A stretch of DNA of 64,000 nt from Protula sp. h YS-2021. Its lineage: Eukaryota; Annelida; Polychaeta; Sabellida; Serpulidae. Where the stretch lies: positions 13,475,836-13,539,835 of the forward strand of contig OX457032.1 in the NCBI GenBank assembly GCA_949752745.1, given 5' to 3'. Shown in pieces: positions 21,886 through 34,570 of this stretch (positions are counted from its first letter, which is position 1; every line of letters begins with the position of its first letter). Position numbers and translations under genes: made by a program. The notes beneath the pieces were generated by a model, which saw only the letters and a program-made list of their open reading frames with translations, was not told where the DNA came from and did no database searches.

Positions 21886-23240
21886 GGACAAGTCGCACCC
21901 ATGACAGGTCGTACCCAAAAAATTGGACAAGTCGTACCCACGAAAAAAATTTTTAAGAGTAATTTCTACTTCTAATTTGTAACAAACTGCTGAAAGATAA
22001 TGTGTCTTATGTAATTTATGTTATATGTTTATTAACTTATTTACATATTTTCTTAGTTTATTTTCAGATTATGGGATAAATTGGGATATATCCTGTAACC
22101 TGCATACAGACCACAATGACATTAATATACCTGAAACTACAAGTCTGTGAACATACAATGTCCTGAATTTATCCAGTATTTTTCACATGTTTTTCAGTGC
22201 TGTCACATCATCCATTTTTTTAAAGGAATATCATTTTTTTTGTTGAAAAAGCCCGATTTTATCCTTTTTATCCTTAAATATTTTGTTATACTTGTTATAC
22301 GATTTTCATCCTTTTTTTATTTTGATATCTTTTTTTATATTTGTCCAATAAATTAAAAAAACCCAACCAAGCTGTCTTCCTGTTTTCCAAGGGTTCATTA
22401 CCAAAATGATGGGAAAAAAGCGAGACAGTCCTTTTGGCAATATTCATTACAGTTTAGAAGTACATTCACGTATGCAATTATTTTTAATAGCTGTGAAAAC
22501 GAGCGTTTCAACAAGTAATAATTACAAAAAAAATGATATAATATAATATACATTAATGTTTTCTCGATTTTCAGCAAACTATGAATTATCTTTTTACATA
22601 CTTTTTTTCCAATTTTATCCTCCGTGATAACACTGGTCTTTAATATATTCAGTTTTTTCACATGTTTTGGCATATTCACCCTGTTTTATATTTACACATT
22701 TCACTTAGCGTGGAACAAGCTAAGTTAGCAGCTCTAGACATTTGTCAAAGATAAGTCATATATCCATATATCCGAAATCTGTTTCAAAACGGAGCAAGGA
22801 TGAATCGACGCGGACTGTTTTGGACTTTGTTTAAGTGATATCCTAAAACAGTTCATCGCATGTTCACCAAACCGTGGAAATAGGAAGACCAGATAGTGCA
22901 CATCATCACGAAGGTTGATTTTGGTCAAACATTGTATTTTGAATGATTTTTTAAATTTTATTTAATCTACTCATCGCCGTCAATGGTTGGGGGCTGTGTA
23001 TGTATCTGAATGTAATGTATCTATCTGAAAATAAATTGAGAAAATATGTAAATAAGTTAATAAACATATAAAATGAATTACATCAGACATATTATCTTTC
23101 AGCAGTTTCTTACAAATTAGAAGCAGAAATCACTGTTAAAATTTTTTTCGTGGGTACGACTTGTCCACAACATTTTGGGTACGACCTGTCCAATTTGGGT
23201 ACGACCTGTCTTGAGTACGACTTGTCTTAGGTACGACTTG
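21886..23240. mobile_element. Non-autonomous inverted-repeat element with GGACAAGTCGTACCC sub-repeats
   Basis: 21,886-22,070 is the reverse complement of about 23,030-23,215, with good agreement over some 180 bp (words such as AACTGCTGAAAGATAAT, TGTTTATTAACTTATTTACATATTTTCT and GTCGTACCCACGAAAAAAATTTT, here split for brevity, occur in both arms). The outer part of each arm consists of tandem copies of GGACA(A/G)GTCGTACCC: three on the left and about five on the right. The ~960-bp interior holds only short frames (22,147-22,356 +, 22,398-22,679 -, 22,734-22,928 -) with no transposase motif. I read it as a non-autonomous DNA transposon; the family is unknown. Confidence 0.75.
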
Positions 23241-23719
23241 TCTATAAACCGTTTCCGCCTCTAAAACTCATTCTTTTAAAGATGTCAAAAAGAAAACAAG
23301 CCTACTTCAGCCATCACTTCAGAAATCACTAAATGATATCAGCTGTATAATAAAGGAATATAAGAATTTTAATGATATAATTTTCCATAAAAACTTTGCT
23401 ATCAAAAGGAGTAAAAAGCCTCTAACTCACAATGTCATTATGTTATTCGAGACTTCATCAGCATTGTCAAATGGGAGCATTTAAATATTTTGGCGAAGTG
23501 GGGCGGGGGGTGACGTTTACCAAAAAAAAAAATAAAATAGGGAATTGGTGATGTATCGGCCATCTTTCAGATCCGGATGAAAAAGACTACGGTAAGACCC
23601 ATAACTAGCGACAACCTTAAAGATCCGGATAAAAAGATGTACAGTAAAACCTGTTTTAGCTCCAACCCCCACCCCCCTACCTTCTTCCGCTCTTCAGAAA
23701 GGTTTTGTGTAGTCCGATA

Positions 23720-23780
23720 TCTGGTCATTTATATTTATATATTCATCCATATTTATATATATTCATCCATATTTATATAA
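23720..23780. repeat. ATATTTATATATTCATCC short tandem repeat
   Basis: Three or so copies of a 20-bp AT-rich unit ending in ATTCATCC. Confidence 0.7.
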
Positions 23781-23881
23781 GACTAGAGTCTTAAATCTGA
23801 AAAAGTACAAAATCGTTGAAAAATGTAAACAAGAGAGATAAGCGGTAGAAAAAGATGGCGGGGAATGGGGAAGGCAAACAT

Positions 23882-23913
23882 TTGTTGTTGTTGTTGTTGT
23901 TGTTGTTGTTTTT
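23882..23913. repeat. (TTG)n microsatellite
   Basis: About ten uninterrupted TTG triplets. Confidence 0.95.
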
Positions 23914-24144
23914 GCCAAAAACAAACTTCAATAGCTGCGTAATAAAAAATGTTTCACGTGTTTGGGTATTCTAATGTTGGTGAGAACTGACCACTCTAGC
24001 ATGATTAGATATTAACGTTTGCGACTTGTAGCAATATCCTTTAACATTCTTATTATACTTAATTAAATAGAATTTGGTTGGCCACAATGTCCTCAGACAG
24101 TGGTGTTAATTCACACGTTTTCAAATCATAATAATTTTCTTTAT

Positions 24145-24570
24145 TCGAATGGTTCGTCAATCACTTGTCAAAGATATTTTGACGATTTTGTGACAACATA
24201 TTGACAAACAGCAAATTAGGATTTGACAAATATATGGCAAAAAATGAGAAACCCGTGACAAAGACAAGTTTTTAACAAGTTTACATTATTGAGTTAGGCG
24301 TCGTTGACTAGTTTAGGTTCGTCAATCAATTTGACGAAGTTTTGACAAACTTGTGACAAAATGACAAGTTCGAACTGACGAGTTTCTGACAAATTATTGA
24401 CGAATTATTAGCATGACGAAGTAATGATTGTAAACTGACGAATTAATAACAAAATTATGACAAAGTGTGGACAAAGTTTTAATTGGAATTCGTTAAATTG
24501 GGCATCGTCAAATCAACAAGGTAAATTAATCAGTCTCTTGTCAATTCGACAACTTTTCGACAAATTCTTG
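24145..24570. repeat. TTGACAAA/CTTGTCA short-repeat cluster, right flank
   Basis: Dense degenerate copies of TGACAA(A/G), GACGAATT and TCGTCAA over about 425 bp, mainly in the opposite orientation to the cluster at 21,225-21,385. Probably the other arm of a larger, older inverted structure. Confidence 0.65.
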
Positions 24571-24849
24571 AAAAAGGCATATTATGTGTGTGGGAAAGTG
24601 CATCGTATAATAAAGTAACTTAACATAAACCAATTCGTACTGTCGGATCTGCCTGTTGATGGTCTCGTTTCGACTGCAAGTTTTCTGGGATAAATGATAA
24701 AGAAACTAGACTGATCAGTGTTTTTCTCAAAACAAAAACGGATATGTCTCTCCCGCCCCCCCCCCCCCCCAATCTGTCAAGTGAAAAAAATAAGGGATAG
24801 ACTGAAGCCATTTTAGAAGTTCATTATGCCAGGATGCTGCGCTACGCCA

Positions 24850-25460
24850 GTTTTCGAGATATTGAGCTTGAAAGCATAAATGACGTCATAACTCACAAAT
24901 GATGACGTCATAGGCGAAACATTGACGTACCAAAATATTCCTTGCTTAAAAGTAGTCTCATAACGTATTTTGTGCCGAAGCCCTAGTTTCAATAGTTTTC
25001 TAGTTATCGAGCTTTAAAATATAAATGACGTCATAACTCGTAAATGATGACGTCACAGGTACAACTTTGACATGCCAAAAAATTCCTTGCTAAAAAGTAG
25101 TCTTATAATGCATTTTGTGCCGAAGCGCTAGGTTCAATAGTTTTCGAGTTATTGAGCTTTAAAACACAAATGAAGTGATAGGTACAACTTTGACGTGCCA
25201 AAAAATTCCTTGCTAAAAAGTAGTCTCATAATGTATTTTGTGCCGAAGCGCTAGGTTCAATAGTTTTCGAGTTATTGAGCTTTAAAATATAAATGACGTG
25301 ATAATTCTCGAATGATTACGTCATAGCTACGACTATGGCGTGCCAAAAAAATTCTTGCTTAAAAGTAGTCCAATAATTTATTTTGCGCCAAAGTGCCAAA
25401 ACTACGTTAGTTTTCGAGTTATTGAGCTTGAAACCATAAATGGCGCCATAATATGGCAAA
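24850..25460. repeat. ~145-bp tandem repeat, 5 copies, with TGACGTCA palindromes
   Basis: Units beginning GTTTTCGAGTTATTGAGCTT start at about 24,850, 24,995, 25,140, 25,263 and 25,410 (periods 145, 145, 123, 147). The first two carry two perfect TGACGTCA (CRE) or ATGACGTCA sites; later ones have diverged sites. Each ends with a conserved 'TTTTGTGCCGAAGCGCTAGG' segment. Non-coding. Confidence 0.9.
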
Positions 25461-27929
25461 ATACTCACAAATAAAAATTTAAAAAATGGCCAAAACTCCA
25501 TTTTTACAGAAAATGAAGAAAAACTTCGTAGTAAACATTTACACTATATGTGGGTTCTTCTTGCCAAGTTTTAGCCTAGTTCAACAAACTGTTTGGGAGA
25601 TATCGCAACAATATGGCCAAAAATCTTAAAAATCAAAATTTCAAAATGACGAAAAACTTTGCAGTATATATTTGCGCTATATGTGTGTTCTTCTAGTAAC
25701 GTCTAAGCCTTATCCAACGAACTGTTTTGGAGATATAGCCTGCCAAAGTGAAAAAAATGCACGACCCCCCTCCCCCTATGTTCAAATATTTGCCAAAAAT
25801 AGAATTTTTAAAGGATTAACACGGGTGTCATCTAGACATGTACTCCAATATCTATGTATGTCTTGAGAAAAATCGACTCATTAATTTCATAAGAACTCAC
25901 TGCGGACAGATGGACGGACAGACGGACGGACGGACGAAAACACCAAATACTATATGTCTCCCTTAGGGGAAAACATATAATTGTGAGGAGAAAACATCAG
26001 AATTGTAATTTTCTTTCAATATTTTCACCTTCGAATTTTAAAGCCATCATGTTTTAAAAACTTTTACATATTATTCAGCCCCTTTAATAGCCAACACGCG
26101 AATATGATTCTGGCAAAACTGAATTTTGTTAATTTGTGCCATATTTACCTTAACTTGATTTATATCCTTACCCCAACTGAATTCAGTCGAAACGTAAAAT
26201 CTTTTCGGAAAAAGTTTTGCACGTACGAATGCAATTATTGAAAGTACAGCGTGTTTTTTAAGCTCATTCCAGACAGCCAACTCAAAAGTTTTCTTGAATA
26301 ATTACAAAATTTACTGTCACTTATTCATATAATAAACCATGCTCCCTGAATGTAAACAAATTTCAGTTATTGTGGTTATTTCAATTTTTTCTTTTAAAGA
26401 AAGCGTAGCACAGAAGTGATGTATAATTTCCCTTGTACTTTGAGGGCCTTTAGCGAATGCCAATAAAGACTTGTAGGTCTTTAAATTTGCACAACATCGC
26501 CACAGAGACGCCTCAAAGAGAGCGTAATGGACTTGCATATCGTTTTATAGCGAGGATCTGAAGTGGGTAAGCCGAACCTCAGTAGCGGGATGCTTCCTGG
26601 AGCTGCATTCCAGATTGCCAGACTGCTTCTATAGCTTTACCAACAATCATGAGTTTGTGCTTGAGTTCAGCTCACACTTCACATTTGAAAAACTCCATTT
26701 TAGTGCAAAGTACCGACTAATGAAGAACACGATATGAAAGTTAATATAAAAGTCAATATTCTATGAAGGAGAGGAGATAGAAGAAAGTAGACAGGGCTGA
26801 TATTACTTGAAGTAATTGATTTAAATCTTGATTAAAATCACGATTAAAATCACGACTTAATTCAACGCATAACATTATGATTTTTAAATTTTTTATTTTT
26901 AGATCGTTTGTCAGTAAGCACTGGTGTGCAGTAAAGGCACTCAAGAATCCTTTGCAACCCCTTTTGCTTAAGCAAAGCATTTCATATCGTACACTTATCT
27001 GTGCAAATGAGTTTCGGAGGTGGAGGATTAGCAGTGGAGAGCAGGTTACGAGAGGACGAATGCTGGTAGTTGCAACTACGTGTTGGCCAAGCATGTATCT
27101 ACCGCGTGTGCTTGCAAACAAAGCATTAGGGGTACGTGTCGTGCAAGGTGTACTGCACCCCCTAAAATGACTGATTCTTCAGCTGCTGAGAATCGACAGA
27201 AAAAATCACTGAAAGCTCCAAAGTGTCTGGGAGACGTTTTGCTACTGTGTGGAGATACTGTGTGGAGACAATTTAACTTGCAAAAAATCCGAAAGGAATC
27301 TGTGCAACTGAACGTGGGGACAATTAACTGAACAATTGAATTTGCGGATAGTCATCAGATATATTGTCAAATGTAAATGGAATGTGTTATAAAATAGCGT
27401 CAGGACGTCTGCAATAAACAGTTGAAAGTGTTTTTACTTTTTCTGCTTGCAAAAATTTAAAAAATATTCAGTTTAAATAAAAAATAAAAAATCATGATTA
27501 AAAAAACTCAGATATTTTTCCAGCCCTGCGTGCAGATGGTAATTGGTTACTGATCAAAATTAATATACAAGATGTAAATCTGTCAGCTTTTTGGAATCAA
27601 ATATTCCTTATTTTGCGATTCCTGACAGACAAAAATTGTTTTCAACCACGGAAGGTGTTCTTTTCAGTTTCACCTTAGCCCCATGTATAGAAATTAAAGT
27701 GCCTAAAGTTGGTGTGAACCTAAGGTCAAACTCCAGATTTTCCAGAGTTTTGGACGAATTAGTTTTGTTCAAACCTGTAATCGTTATATACAGCCTGCAC
27801 AGAAGCAAATAAAATAATAAGCAAACTAGACCGAATTTCGCTACACGTAGCGAAATAGCACCCACTTGCAAGTGCAGAGACACAACATATTTGGTCAAAG
27901 ACACATTTTCAGTGATTTTCAGTGACATA
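25461..27929. other. Non-coding stretch
   Basis: A GGAC/GACGGACGG short tandem repeat occurs at about 25,906-25,938. The plus-strand frames at 26,877-27,331 include a Cys-rich stretch near 27,080-27,165 that I cannot assign. No supported gene. Confidence 0.4.
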
Positions 27930-28320
27930 ATTGTCAGCTTCCGGATTATTATCTTGAGCGAGGCCATCAAAGTAAATATATAATATAACCTCATTTGGGC
28001 ACAAATAAATCAAATTCAGTTTTCTTACCGTTAACGAGATAGTGGTCAACTTCCGGTTTTTGACAATGACGGAGGAGGTCAAGGTCACTGAGGTAACTAT
28101 TATATAACGTCTTTTAGGTCGAAAATAAGCTCAAAATCACTTTATCTCCAACCGTTTTCGAGAAAAGGGTCAACTTCCGGGTTGTGACCTTGATTATGAC
28201 GCAGGAGGTCAAGGTCACCGAAGTACCTCTTATAAAACGCCTTTTAGGCCCAAAGGGTCGAAAATAAGCGCAAAATCACTCTCTCAAAATCTCTAACCGT
28301 TTTCGAGATAATTGATAATT
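27930..28320. repeat. ~115-125-bp tandem repeat, 3-4 copies, with TCAAGGTCA sites
   Basis: Copies of a unit containing '(G/T)TCAACTTCCGG...GAGGTCAAGGTCAC...GTCGAAAATAAGC...CAAAATCACT...CCGTTTTCGAGA' start near 27,932, 28,043 and 28,168, with a partial fourth from 28,280. Two units hold the perfect nuclear-receptor half-site arrangement AGGTCAAGGTCA (TCAAGGTCA being the monomer site of the ERR/FTZ-F1 group). Confidence 0.8.
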
Positions 28321-28880
28321 TTTCTCTAACGGATTACGATATACAAAGGTCACATGACATTGACTCTAAATGTCGAGATTCAGTCCACGATGCCTACTGA
28401 CACCGTACACGTGTTGAAACAAGGATTTGAGGGCTATTTCCAGCAATTTTACGTGACGAGTAGGGATTTGAGAAAATATTTTTGACCGCATTTTGACCTT
28501 GACCTTGAAAGGCAAGGTAAAAAAAATTTGCGGATTTCACGACAACTTATTACCCTATGTGTCTCTGCCAATTCCCGTCTTTCTATTACAAACCCTGTAG
28601 GAGGAGTTTTCTGAAAAACACTTTCAGGTAGAAAATGCGGATTTCAGGACATCTCCTCAACCTCTATCTTTGTGCTAAATTTCATCGTCCTACGTCAGAT
28701 AGCATAGGAGGAGTTTTCTGGAAACCTCCGAGACGAAAAAAAAAACAAAAAAGGAAGGAATAAACAGCCAGAATTCTTAGCATACCCATTTGTAAACTAT
28801 GTTTGCAAGTGGGAATCATTGTTCATGGTAATATAGTAGCATCTCAAACTTAGATAGTCTATCTGTTAATTTAGAATTTC
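28321..28880. other. Non-coding stretch
   Basis: Continues with GACCTTGACCTTGAAAGG text at 28,493-28,512 and a direct repeat around GTAGGAGGAGTTTTCTG (28,597 and 28,706). No gene. Confidence 0.5.
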
Positions 28881-30056
28881 AAATCTAGGTATTTTGCAGA
28901 GGTGCAACGGTATCGTTCTTTTGGTTGCGTGTTCGTTCATTACCTTGGGCAAGCTTCGTTTCAAACTACGTTTAAACCTACCATATCACATCGTTCGCAA
29001 TTTCGTTTCTGCATGCATGTTGCTTTTTGAATGACGTGTCGAGGTCGGCTCTGGATAAGGATATAGTACAGCTCTATAACTAGTACTATATAGCTTTTAA
29101 ATGCTAAACTCTTCCATTGTGAAATTATTCCCTTTAAAAAATAGTATGCGTATATATCATGCTATAAGTTTCATATGTTATAAAAGAAACTTGGTGTTAA
29201 AGAAGAAGCTAATTTCATCCCCAGTGAGGTCAAATGGAAGCTATCTCAACAACTGCTTAAGATATTTGGTAGATATAGATATGAAAGTCTATTATTGGAT
29301 ACTCTCTTCTACATTTTTTCGCTACAATTTTCTAACAGTTGCACATGTATCTCAATTTTAATCTAGCACAAACAGATAAGCAAATCTACAAGTTGAGTGT
29401 GTTCATTCGTGCTTTATTAAAAGAAAAAGGCGAAGTTATACATAAAAATGTAATTGAATTATGCTACACCATGCATATCTACATAGATTTGCATGTATTA
29501 AAATACAACATTAAAAGTAAACTGTTAAGAGCTAAAAGTAAAATAAATAAGAATGAAACGTTTCAACATAAAATACATCGCACTCAACAGTAACGTTAAA
29601 ACGTTGTCTTAACCTCCAGATCACTCTAAATTTTCCTCTTTCTATGTATGAGATAACAAGATAACACGACCTTTGACCTCGAAAATCTGATCATTGTTTG
29701 TATTACGAAGTTACCCCTTACCTAGCTTCATTTAGAGGGTGAAGCCGTAATTCGATCTCAAAATTGCGACATATCTAACCGTTTCTGAGTTAACACAGGT
29801 CACATGATAACGTGCTCCTCAAATTTGTATGTACAGCAATTTGGCTCAGCCCGATTTTCTTGGTATTTGAGGTACGGAAATTAAATTTCATGTCAGCATC
29901 ATAATTCTGTATTGCCATTATCATTAATGTATTGTAAGTTCAAGACTGGCTCAAACATATATTTTAGATAAAAGTGCCTTGATTTCAATATACGACACCT
30001 TGAACAAAGTTGAATTACATGAAACAAGCCAGCTTTTTCTTAAATGCATGCAGAAA

Positions 30057-31143
30057 ATAACTGAGGAACAAACCAAAGCGAACGACTGAAAATCAGTTTT
30101 GTTGTTTAGGCTATACAGTTTTTAGTCAACATTTTAACCAGAGAGTCTACCTTGATTTTACACAACTTGGCTTTCTTTTTGGTCTCCAGCATGCCTTTCA
30201 AGGTGATTACTGGGGTTTTGCCGTGTGGCATATTAATCCACCTGAGTCGTTATCCTTTGGTCATTTAAACATTTCGTAACTTCAGACCTATAGCCGAAGC
30301 TCTGTTGCACATGTGGTTGCTTTAAAACAAGTGGGTATTAAGATGCCAGGGCAAAATTGTTACGACCAAGTGATCGGCATGTTAGAGATTGGGTTATCGA
30401 TGCGCGACTTTGACGTTTTGGGTTTTGCAAAAGCACCGTGGACAGACTGAAAAAGCAGTATCTGGGCACAGGAAGCACCATGGATGGACCCAGACGCGGT
30501 TGCATACGTGTTAGGATGCCAAACCAGGACCATCGTATTTGCTTAGTTCACCCCCGTGATCGCTTTCGGGCGGCTAAAAGAACTACAGCGGCGACACCTG
30601 GCGGTAGCAATACCCTAGTAAGTGCGAAGGCGACCATTAGACGACAGCGTGAAAACGGATTGCGTGCGCGTTGGCTCGGCATTGGAATGGTACTGGATGA
30701 CCGTAGGTGCCGTAACAAGAATTACTTGCAAACGAACAATGTTCAAGTTTTGAAATAGCCGACGCATAAGCTCCATATAGACCTAAAGAATACGTATGGG
30801 ATTATCTGGGTAGAAGGCTGCACACTCGGATTCCGGCACCATCAAATCACTCCCAGTTGCAACAAGCTTTAATCGAGGAATGGCACAGATATGTTCAATA
30901 TCGCATCAACAGATTTATAACCTAGGGGTCCGCTACATTACAATTTCATGAACAGTCAAAATGTAGGTTCCAAATGGATCAAGTTCGTCTTTGAAAAGAA
31001 CTTCAAGCTTCGTCGTGGTTGGTTATTTCGTTTTGAAAAATCGGATGTAACCTTTCTTTGTCTTAATTTTTGAAATATAATTCTCAGTTATCCCATACTA
31101 GACAATTTCTGTAAGCATTTACTTTCTTTTGTCCTTTAGTATA
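30057..31143 (+). mobile_element. Internally deleted Tc1-type relic (block A copy)
   Basis: Ends resemble the inverted ends of the fuller Tc1 element at 61.2 kb (right end ACTTTCTTTTGTCC...). Plus-strand frames at 30,340-30,758 read as the bipartite paired-like DNA-binding region of a Tc1 transposase ('DRLKKQYLGTGST', 'ICLVHPRDRFRAAKRTTAATPG'), followed at 30,784-30,920 by the extreme C-terminus around the catalytic Glu ('EYVWDYLGRRL', 'ALIEEWHRYVQYRINR'). The intervening catalytic core, including both Asp residues, is missing. The copy at 45.5 kb has the same deletion, so it predates the duplication. Confidence 0.75.
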
Positions 31144-31484
31144 GTTCAGGTCATCTGTGTGGCATAGAGTTCACTTTAGAGGAATTGCAACGCCGAATAT
31201 GCGGTTTGATTCCTAGTTCCGTTTCTCTTAAAAGACAACAAAGCAATAAGAAAAACTTGTCTGTTGTCTGTCCTTTTTTCCTTTCTCATTATAATAACTT
31301 ATAGCCTTGGTTGAGAGTTTATTAGAGGTCATTTTCACGGAGAAAGTGAGGCATATATTAAAAGGGAGAGTATATTAAATGTTGATAATGTTTTGCTTAT
31401 TCTCTTGGCGTCTATTTGGCGTCGTATGGAAGTCTCATAATTTTTCCTTACATATGCCTTTTCGCATATGCGTAAATCCAACCA

Positions 31485-31667
31485 GTGCGCTCAGTTTCCC
31501 ACAGCATGTGGACTTGTTTGATTAGAGTGGTCCAGGGGGTATGTTTGGCAGTCGTGGTTGATGATATCTTCGACCTTAGAGCCATATTTTTTAGACCTAC
31601 CGAGGCATCATTAGGAGATGAATATTTGTCAGTTTACAAATCCTGTTCAGATCGATCAGTAAATTAA
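31485..31667 (+). other. 60-codon open frame conserved in both blocks
   Basis: Open in block A and at 46,902-47,084 in block B, with 'FDLRAIF' and 'SLGDEYLSVYKSCSDRSVN' shared and about ten replacements elsewhere. It lies 3' of the sulfotransferase gene, antisense to it. No family recognised; it may be chance survival in a young duplicate. Confidence 0.25.
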
Positions 31668-31944
31668 TGCAGAGTGTTTCAAATTCTTTACGCTTTCAAT
31701 TTTTTGTCTTAATAAGTTATTACATATACCACTAGTGAAGTCCGACGATGGAAAGTGAGCTTTGGTGTCACTTGACCTTTAGACCCCTCTTTTTGGCTAA
31801 ATTGCAAAAAAAAAAGTCAAATATTGGATATTTGGAAATATGTGCACATTGACTTTACATCGAATATACACACAGTTTCTTAGATACTCGTACGTTCATT
31901 TTGCTGGTTACATAGTTATTTTTCTACAGTTCAAACGTGCCGTA

Positions 31945-34570
31945 TTACGGATTATAACTAAGAGCAATTAATGCATCTTTGCAGTGATAATTCATCAGTT
32001 CGATATCCTCTTTCTGAAAGCTACTTCTCCAGCTGTTAATACTGACAGTAATGTTCCTTCTTTGGGTGCTAAAAGCGCCACCGCTCTTTTTTGCATTGAG
32101 CGCTTGATTTAACCAGAAATATTCATTTTCGTGAACGCACATTCCATAAAAATTATAAATTCGTTTGATTTCTTCAAAAGGATTCATGACAAGATCTTCA
32201 TATTTCACAAGCAATATGGAATTCGGATATTTGAATTTCAACCGATTGTAAATTTTGATATCTTTCATTAATTTTCGACAGTGGTATTTTGCTTCTAGCA
32301 CATGGGAATTGTTTGTATCTCGGTAAGTGTGGGAAATCTTCACTCGTGACGCAACTGTTCCTCTCGGATCTCTCACGTAATAAATCACGTAGAGATCTGA
32401 ATCCATTTGAAGCATTTTTTCACTGATTTCATAGTAACACGCAGTGCTTTGTATGCCACCATTTGTGAGGCTTTACACTTATTTTCTAAAAGATACATAC
32501 ATTTTTCCGCGTAGGAATAGAATTTCTGCCTGCAAAAGGCGTGTCTGAGGAAATAGACATCTGTTTCTTCATTTGTTTCTCCATACAACTCTCTGACATA
32601 ATGCATCAACATATATCCTTGCGCAGCTTTAATCCGAGCGGGACAATTATTTTTTAAAACTTGCCTTGAATTACCAGTGCACATCTTAATATGCATTTGA
32701 CATTTTGTTGGATTTTCATTTTTAGAGATGTTGAATAAACATGCACGAAAGTCGGTAAATTGTTCTACTTTGCTTAAAGCCTTGTGAAGGAAAAATTTTA
32801 CCGGAAGCTGGTTGAAGTTACACGACGGGAGATTATGACTAAACATGGCCATATCATCTAACTCCTAGTCTTCGTAAATCCTAAACAATAATATAAAATA
32901 GCTTGTTATTATACTGCAAATCATTATCCTCAGGACTTGTTCAGTGTTTCTATATGAGTTTGCATACAGATAGATATTTTCCAGACTTACTAAGATAATT
33001 CGGGATGCACGTGGGTATGTTTTTCATTCATGAAAATATTTCTTCCTTATAGTATCTGACAACTATTTTCTTGCATTTGTACCGAAAACTACGTTATGCC
33101 TAGACGTTTTTACATAGTTTTTAATTAAAAATGGAAGCTGTTTTGACAGCTTTTATAATTTAAAAGGTAAGGATTTAATTTGTCCATGTTTTATTTTGCG
33201 GTTTCAAATACGTGTCGTGCTTGGAACCTATGCTACACAGACCTCATAAAATAAAATAAAATTTAGAATTTATATTATGACTAACTGGCAGCAGTTACTA
33301 TAATGCTTATGACATTAAAAAGTAGTTTTAGGGTATATAGACGTGACGAAATACAAAACTGATATACTTGCAGGAAAAAAACCTTCGTTAATGGAGCCGT
33401 TCCTGTTAAATATAAAAAAAATATTTTTTTAACCAGAAAACGTCTTGTATTACCTTAGCGACGAGTTGCCTGGGGCGTATTGGTACCAAAATATATCTTG
33501 TGGAAAGTGCCATGTCTTTTCGCCGAATTCTGCATTGTAGAAGGCATCAAAGGGTTCGTACCAATATAACACTTGAGAGTTATTGCGGAAGAACTCGCTG
33601 AAAAAAGTGGATCCACCTCGCATGTAACAAAACAGCATTACCTTTTTCCTTTCGCCTGAAGACAGCAATGCCTAAAATTGATAAAAAATATCCTTACGGC
33701 TATGAAATATTTTCCGAGGATTAGGGGGCAACGGCCCTAATTTGGAGAAATACGCAAATACATAACACATTTACATACAAAACACCTCTAAATCTTTAAT
33801 CATTGAGGAATATAGAATAACCTTAAGGCATTTCGGTGTATATTCAATATAATAACTTTTAACTGATGAATCATACAGTTCACAGAATTACATTTGTTGA
33901 AACTTGTATATATTTATTTATTTTTACTCAGAGTTACCTAAATGTGTTTGTATTGATAAGTTAAATTAATTAATAACTAAAGAACTAGTACTAAAGTTTG
34001 CTCTTTTTTTAGAGAGTATGTAGTCATATGGCATGTTCAGTTCCTAAAAGCAGGACTGGAGGGCAACCATTGCTTGCTTGGACAACAGCCGTCGAATTGT
34101 GTAGCAGCATTCTGATAAATTATTTTTTCCTAACTAACTGTTAGCCTACACGGTAACATAAACTCATACCTCTCTTTTTTGAAGCCAGTTGTGTGAGTTC
34201 TCTTTGTTTTTTTCCTGTGATTGATGTAGAAACTGACGTTTTCTCTATAATAAGTACTTCTGAAACGATATTAGCCACGAAAGAATTAGAACTATGTATT
34301 AAGTGATGTAAACTAGTATAAACGTCTTTCAAATATTCTTGATAGGGCTAAAACCTTAGTTTATTGCAATTGATTCCCTTAATTAATGTTCTCACTAGTA
34401 GGAAGAAACTAAGATTTATGTACTTAGATATGTGCGGTGTTGCCTCAGAATATGAGTACTTACGTGAGCCTAGAACTATCAGTTGATCCTTGATATATAA
34501 TGTAGCAACAATACTTATTATAAAAAACCACTTTTCTGGCTCTTTTACTTCTTTTAGTGGGAAGACACAT
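31945..34570 (-). pseudogene. Carbohydrate sulfotransferase, block A copy, inactivated
   Basis: Four exons can be placed by comparison with the intact block B gene: about 34,464-34,570 (signal-anchor exon), 34,170-34,244, 33,454-33,671 and 31,945-32,880. Exon 3 is intact, with the 5'-phosphosulfate-binding-type loop 'CYMRGGSTF'. Exon 1 is 11 nt shorter and exon 2 is 8 nt shorter than their block B counterparts, both frame-breaking. Exon 4 begins with a TGG-to-TAG change (plus-strand CTA at about 32,864) and lost one base in an A-run (plus T-run at 32,415-32,420), which splits it into two frames. The 3'-phosphate-binding motif 'YYVRDPRGTVASR' is present. This is a duplicated gene that has decayed. 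Confidence 0.85.

Noticed and set aside
27080..27331. Cys-rich frame as a CXC-type or retroelement zinc domain
   Set aside because: Only a short Cys-rich run with no clear spacing; the evidence is too thin to name it.
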